Below are positions 59,061 to 64,000 of a DNA stretch of 64,000 bases, in pieces; position 1 is the first letter of the stretch; every line of letters begins with the position of its first letter. Made by a program: the position numbers and the translations under genes. Origin of the DNA: Akebia trifoliata. Lineage: Eukaryota; Streptophyta; Magnoliopsida; Ranunculales; Lardizabalaceae. A model generated the notes under the pieces. It was not told the DNA's origin. It saw only the letters and a list, made by a program, of their open reading frames with translations, and searched no databases. The stretch lies in the NCBI GenBank assembly GCA_017979445.1, contig CM030714.1, positions 3,472,001 through 3,536,000 of the forward strand, read 5' to 3'.

Positions 59061-59713
59061 GGGTATGTTTGATTGCATGGAAAGGTACTTTCCATGGAAT
59101 TTGAAATCCATGGAAAATTAATTATGGAAAATAGGTAGGGTTGGAAAAGCAAATTCCATTGTTTGATTTCACTTGGATAAAATCATGGAAAATTATGAGG
59201 AGGAAGAAGATGAGAAGAAGGGGAGAGGAAGAAGAAGATGACGAGGAAGAGGGGGGGGGGAGGATGTGGTGACGGTGGCGACGAAGGTGGTGACGGTGAT
59301 GGTGGCAGCGGTGACGACGGCGACGGTGACGGTGACGACGGAGGTAAGTGAGGAAGATGGGGGGAGAACGTGGTGGTGGTGGTGGCGGAAGAGGTGAGGG
59401 ATGGAGAAGAAGAAAAATAAGAAGAGAGAGAGAGAAGGTGGTCGGTGACGACGATAGTAACGACGGCTATGACGACAATAGCGAGGTTAGTGTAATAGTG
59501 GTGGTGGTAAGAAAGAATTGATGATGGAAAATATTGGTGGATTTCATTTTCCCACTCATATGAGTGGGAAAGTGAAATCCATGATTTAGTGGACTTTTTG
59601 AATGGGGTGGAAAATGAATTTTCATTTCCATGTGCAATCAAACACTTGAAAAATATAATTTTCCATGGAAATTGATTTTCCACCCTATTTTCCATGTGCA
59701 ATCAAACATACTC
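59061..59713 (-). mobile_element. PIF/Harbinger-type MITE, 653 bp, TTA flanked
   Basis: The ends gggtatgtttgattgcatgg and tgcaatcaaacatactc are flanked by TTA at 59058-59060 and 59714-59716. The interior (GGTGACGG/GAAGAAG-rich on the plus strand) matches the 35632-36266 element in opposite orientation. The two share nearly all subterminal sequence including an added or deleted cactcatatgagtggg hairpin. It has no transposase. Confidence 0.85.
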
Positions 59714-60530
59714 TTAATTATTTTATTTCAAAACATGAAATTGGTCGACCTGCCAAGTTTTCATTATTTCATTCTGACATTGTTTAAAATATATATGTAT
59801 GTATCACAGACAAATCATCTTGAATCTCGTAGCTAATGGTGACAAAATCCATGGCTCATACATTGACTCGACTTGGATCCAAGTCAAGAAATGGTTTTAC
59901 ATCAGAAGTCGAAACCTACTGTCATGGAGACATAAATAATTTTTCATACTTCATAATGGAAAAGCGTTTCCATTGGAAGGTTGATTTTTTGGGCAAGTCA
60001 AAGTGGGGTTCTAATTCATGGTGAAAAACTCATTCAACGTCTTCACACTATGTTTTGACAAATTGGACTCTTTTCAAATTTTAAATCATAGTCTTGACAC
60101 TCAATGAAACACATGTGATCGCTTTCAAACCATAAGTCTATAATATTTGTATCTGCTCTTGTGCAAAAGAGGCAGGGGTGAGCTTTCTTACAATCGCATT
60201 TCCATGTCCCACATGGGCAAGAAAACATCATTTTTTCATTTCTATGAGATCATGTACAGCAACCTTAACCGCTCAAGCCTGGGTTGGGCTTATAGATATC
60301 AAGTGTAGTAGCGCACGTAGACTTGACTTGACAAGTTGAGTTGGCTTGCTTTTTGTTAGTTGGCTCAACAAAGGGGTTTGACTCCTGGTTGATCCAAATT
60401 TGCTCAAGTTCCTCCGTATTTCGATCAAACTAAAAAAGAAGGTTTCAATTTTCATTCTTACCACTATTCTTTTAAAAGTGAATGATTGAGCCAATGCTAA
60501 CATAGATTTTGAATTTGCTTTATTTCCTCC

Positions 60531-60945
60531 AGAGCTGTTAATGAATAGGATCCGGGTCAAATTGGGGTTGATTTGGTACTGATCCAGTAAGGATCAGATC
60601 GACTTCGTGACTGATCCAATAAGTATTGGATCGGGGTTTTATCGGAACTCAATATTAAGATTCAAATCTGCTCCATTAACAGTCGAGTCAGGGTTGGAAC
60701 AGGTCAAATCTGATTTTATATACAAAAGCCAAATAAACTCCATACATCTCAATAAATATATAATATAATTTACATGCTTTCTAACATATTATCAGATCAG
60801 GACATGATTGATCCAGATCCGATCCAATAAGATATCAGATCGAAATCTTATTGAATCCTTAATACAATCTAAAACATCGATTCCAAACCCCAAGTTATCA
60901 GAATAGATCGGGTTTCGAGTCTGATTTGATCCATTGACAAACCCT
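60531..60945. mobile_element. hAT-like repeat, gatccga-rich
   Basis: The left end is gagctgttaatgaataggatc and the right end tttgatccattgacaaaccc, roughly inverted (ctgttaatg against cattgaca). The interior repeats gatcagatc, gatccaata and ggatcgggtt words. No coding capacity. A phrase at 10601-10640 resembles its left end. Confidence 0.4.
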
Positions 60946-62575
60946 ACTCCCCCCCCGGCTCCCAAAAAGTGATTACTCTTTTTGGCCCAATTGAATTAGT
61001 GAATACCAATCCTAACTGGTTCAAAGCCGAAGTCTAATGTGATATCCAAGAGGAGAGGAGAGAGAAAGAGTATCAATTGGGAGACATGTTATCCCTATAT
61101 TTGAAATGAGAATATTATGAGTTACATATCACATCTTTACTATTATAATGAGTGAACGTGGAGTAGAAGTGGTTCGACAACAAATTTTAGATTACACAAA
61201 TATTCCCATTTTTACATTTAAATTTTATATAATTAAGGTCATTTTGTTTAAAAACCAAGAAAATTGCTCTATCAATTCAAAATTAATAAAATATATTTTT
61301 CCATCTAATATTAAAAAAACCCTTAATCAAGATTTTAAATTACAAACCCACCCTTTTCATACATATGTGTTAACACATGCCACGTTCTAGTGCTATATAA
61401 TGCTAGAAAGAGCCGATCTGAAAATATGCATAGGAAGAATTCAAGCATTAGAGTATGGCATTTATAAAGGATAAATAAGAAGTTGTCGATGTGCTCGCGA
61501 TGGACAGTGAGATTTTCAACACCGACAACACAAACATCATACATCTAAGAAAAAAAAAAAATTTAGTGAATCCTATTAAAATAGAAGGATTCCCATTGTT
61601 GTATCTATCTTGAGGTGTGGGTTGGTGGAAATCACATTAACAATAGTTAAAGTTATGTCTATATTGCAGACCCAAGTAATTGGGATAAAGTGTAGACGAT
61701 GGTGGTATAATTTTCTCAATGGTAAAAGCAATGCTATTAGAATAAGGGAAAATGATGATGTATCACCACCATCATTACAATGATTATCAGCACTATATTA
61801 TTCTTATTTCTAAAGCAACATTTCAAGATTTTAGGGTACTTTTGACATACCCCCTCTGAATTTTTGATGATCATTTGAGATTCCCCTCGACAATATGTGA
61901 GAGACTAACAAAATGATCAAAATACCCTTTTAAAGGTTTTGCCCTAAACCATTGATTCTACCCCCACCCCACTTGATAAAAAACCCATCGGTTACCATGT
62001 TGTGTTGAGATTTGAACAAAGATTAAGGATTAGCGCATAAATCAATAAGACGAAAATAAATCAAGTTTTATATCCTAGAGGATTTTGCCAAATAAATCAT
62101 GGGTTGAAGAGAATGGGTTGGGGATTAAAGGTTTTTAGCGAAAAGTTGAAGATGATAGTATTTAGATCATTTTATGTTAATATCTCACAGAAGGACACAA
62201 TCAAGGCTGGCATGTCATTAGCTCGAAATGAATATCTCAAATATATATAAAAACTTGGAGTGGTATTTCGCAATTATATACGCAAAGTTTTTATTAAAAG
62301 TATATGATTTTATTATTGCCGAGTCTTTCAATATCATAATTATAATTGATTAGATTTTTACAAACGTATAGGAATGGCTCCAATAGGTGATAAAATGAAA
62401 GAAAGACGATTTGGTTATGTTCAACAAAAATTGATCATGTTGTCTTAGTTAAAAGAAACTATTCAAGTAGATCATTAAACATCCTAAACGAACGAAAGGA
62501 AGATCCAAAAGAACATGATGGAGATAGTTTAAGAAGATTTGGACTCCCTTACAATCAAAAGAAGACTTGGCTTTA

Positions 62576-62780
62576 GTGTGTATTTGATAACACTTCTAAA
62601 ATTTGAATGAAGGTGGTCCACCTTTAAAATTCAGACAATAGAAGTTTTATTTCTATTTGCTTCGTTTCAAATTTCAGAATTGAAATTCAGAAACTTTGAA
62701 CTAGAGACGGAGGACGCTGGATGAAACTTCTGAAGTCTGATTTTTAGTTTTCAGACTTCAAAAATGTTACCAAACATAAC
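62576..62780. mobile_element. Harbinger-type MITE, diverged copy
   Basis: The left end gtgtgtatttgataac, preceded by TTA, pairs with the right end gttaccaaacataac. The segment cagacttcaaaaatgttacc matches the right part of the 16818-17073 element. The right target site has decayed (ttg). Confidence 0.55.
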
Positions 62781-64000
62781 TTGGACATAATGAAATGGAT
62801 GAAAGTATTTGGTTTAGCTGAGCCCACGTATTTGGGATAAGGCATTGTTGTTGTATAATTTGATGACTAGATATTAAGCAAATAAAAGTCCCTCTCCTCT
62901 TTTTAGAAATGACAAAGATTCCTTCAATAGAGGGTGGCCAAGAAAGATTCTTAGCTACCCATTGAACATTAGTTATTCCAACTTGCTTTTCAGTATTATT
63001 AGCTGTAAACAATTATATCCTGTTTGTTTAAGTTTACCAAACTACATAATATATATAAAAAAAAAGCTTCTTAAAAGTTCTATGAAAGTAGCGAAAACAA
63101 CAGCAAAAAACTTCAACTATATATATGCATGAAAGGTCAGTCGTATTGGAATCCAAGAGTGGTCCTTCTTTATTCCAGAAGTAGAGATCTCTCTTTCCTT
63201 GACTTGTATTTTATGGGTGGTTGGTTATACAATGTAGATGATATGCATTGGTCACCTAAATTCTTAAGAAATTTCAGTAAATGATTTGAGGCACAAAAAG
63301 TGGCGCAATTTGCAAAATTATTCGAGTCCAACTTATATATATTAAAATTATTGCAAATTCAAATGATCGAGAAGGAAACCCAAAAAAAAAAAAAAACCTC
63401 TGAAACAGTAAATTTGTTGCTCAGTTGATTTGGCAAGTATAGATGATAGTTATGTGCTCATGTTCCAACTTCTTATCTCTGCTTTTCAACCATTTGGACT
63501 GATTTGAGTGCTGAGGTCTAGATTTCATAGAAAAATCAGTGGGAAAAAATAATTTTTGCAGGTGTATGACGCTGTAGTTTCACGTTGAAAAATCACTTTT
63601 TGCAAAAATTGATTTCCAATCTAGATAAGAAAGTGTTCTAGAATACCTGACCACACAGAGAAAACCATATTGCATCTTATTAACTCACAATTAACCTCAC
63701 CCATAAAACTCAAACCAACCCTATTTTTGAAATTTTCACTACAACCAAACCCTAGCGAAATTTTTTCTCAAAAAACTCATTTTCTCCAAACCTTCTTTTT
63801 TAAAAATTGATTTTATTGAGAAAACGTGATAATATTGGCACGTGGGCCTTGCAAGCGAAGGCTTCGTAATCCGGGAATCAAACCCGAACAACCTCACGCA
63901 TCTGATACTACACAAACATTCGCCCACAAACGGACTCAAAAAAAAAAAAAATGAAGGCAATTTTTTTGGAATGGAATTTGATACGTGAGATTTAGAGTAA

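Larger units (their letters stand above)
59717..64000. other. right-hand spacer
   Basis: No gene is confidently supported. It contains a repeat rich in gatccgatcc words at 60531-60945, a copy of the dispersed ctcaaatat repeat around 61850-62250, and a diverged Harbinger-type MITE at 62576-62780. A C-rich short reading frame at 60043-60231 on the minus strand is discussed as a finding only. Confidence 0.4.

Noticed and set aside
63815..63905. tRNA-like T-arm on the minus strand (gggtttgattcccgg)
   Set aside because: The acceptor, D and anticodon arms cannot be completed, and a proper box A is missing; not a tRNA gene.
1..64000. CRISPR arrays, bacterial operons, riboswitches
   Set aside because: The regular repeats seen are microsatellites or transposon arms; nothing has CRISPR spacing, and gene structure is eukaryotic.

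Overview
The window looks like nuclear DNA of a flowering plant. Genes are intron-rich with GT..AG borders, the spacers are very AT-rich and crowded with small transposons, and the products include chloroplast-targeted proteins and a plant-type TIR-only protein. I cannot name the species from sequence alone. There is no bacterial-style operon, rRNA gene, tRNA gene or CRISPR array.

Layout from left to right. At 1-3094 is the 5' part of a Ty1-copia retrotransposon on the minus strand: LTR, primer binding site, gag, protease and integrase, with in-frame stops. It runs off the left edge. At 3916-5488 (+) is a complete two-exon TIR-only gene. From 5.5 to 11.8 kb is repeat-rich spacer. At 11810-14682 (-) is a six-exon DUF789 gene. 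From 15.7 to 31.1 kb is gene-poor, AT-rich spacer built largely of MITEs, hAT-like elements and SINE-like pieces. At 31130-31669 (-) is the intronless PSB27 gene for photosystem II repair. At 33.9-34.3 kb is a dead RTE-type LINE end. At 35096-35233 (-) is a candidate 45-residue membrane protein. At 38654-42010 (-) is a six-exon chloroplast Mpv17/PMP22 gene. At 44460-58043 (-) is a twelve-exon SNF2-RING ATPase of the CHR27/CHR28 (HLTF-like) type. From 58.3 to 64 kb is spacer with more MITEs.

The genes are functionally unrelated neighbours: immune-type NAD+ signalling, photosystem II maturation, an organelle membrane channel family, and chromatin remodelling. What ties the window together is the transposon load. 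At least four small-element families recur: a CATAGATC-core palindrome family with 10 copies, a double-hairpin family of about 380 bp with 4 copies whose outer ends differ, PIF/Harbinger-type elements with TTA duplications, and GGGTGGCAAT-ended hAT-like elements. Several sit inside introns of the TIR and SNF2 genes.

I worked out exon borders by hand from reading frame, GT/AG sites and family resemblance. All five protein genes with recognised families close into open frames (183, 318, 179, 397 and 1374 residues). UTR ends and transcription starts are not established.
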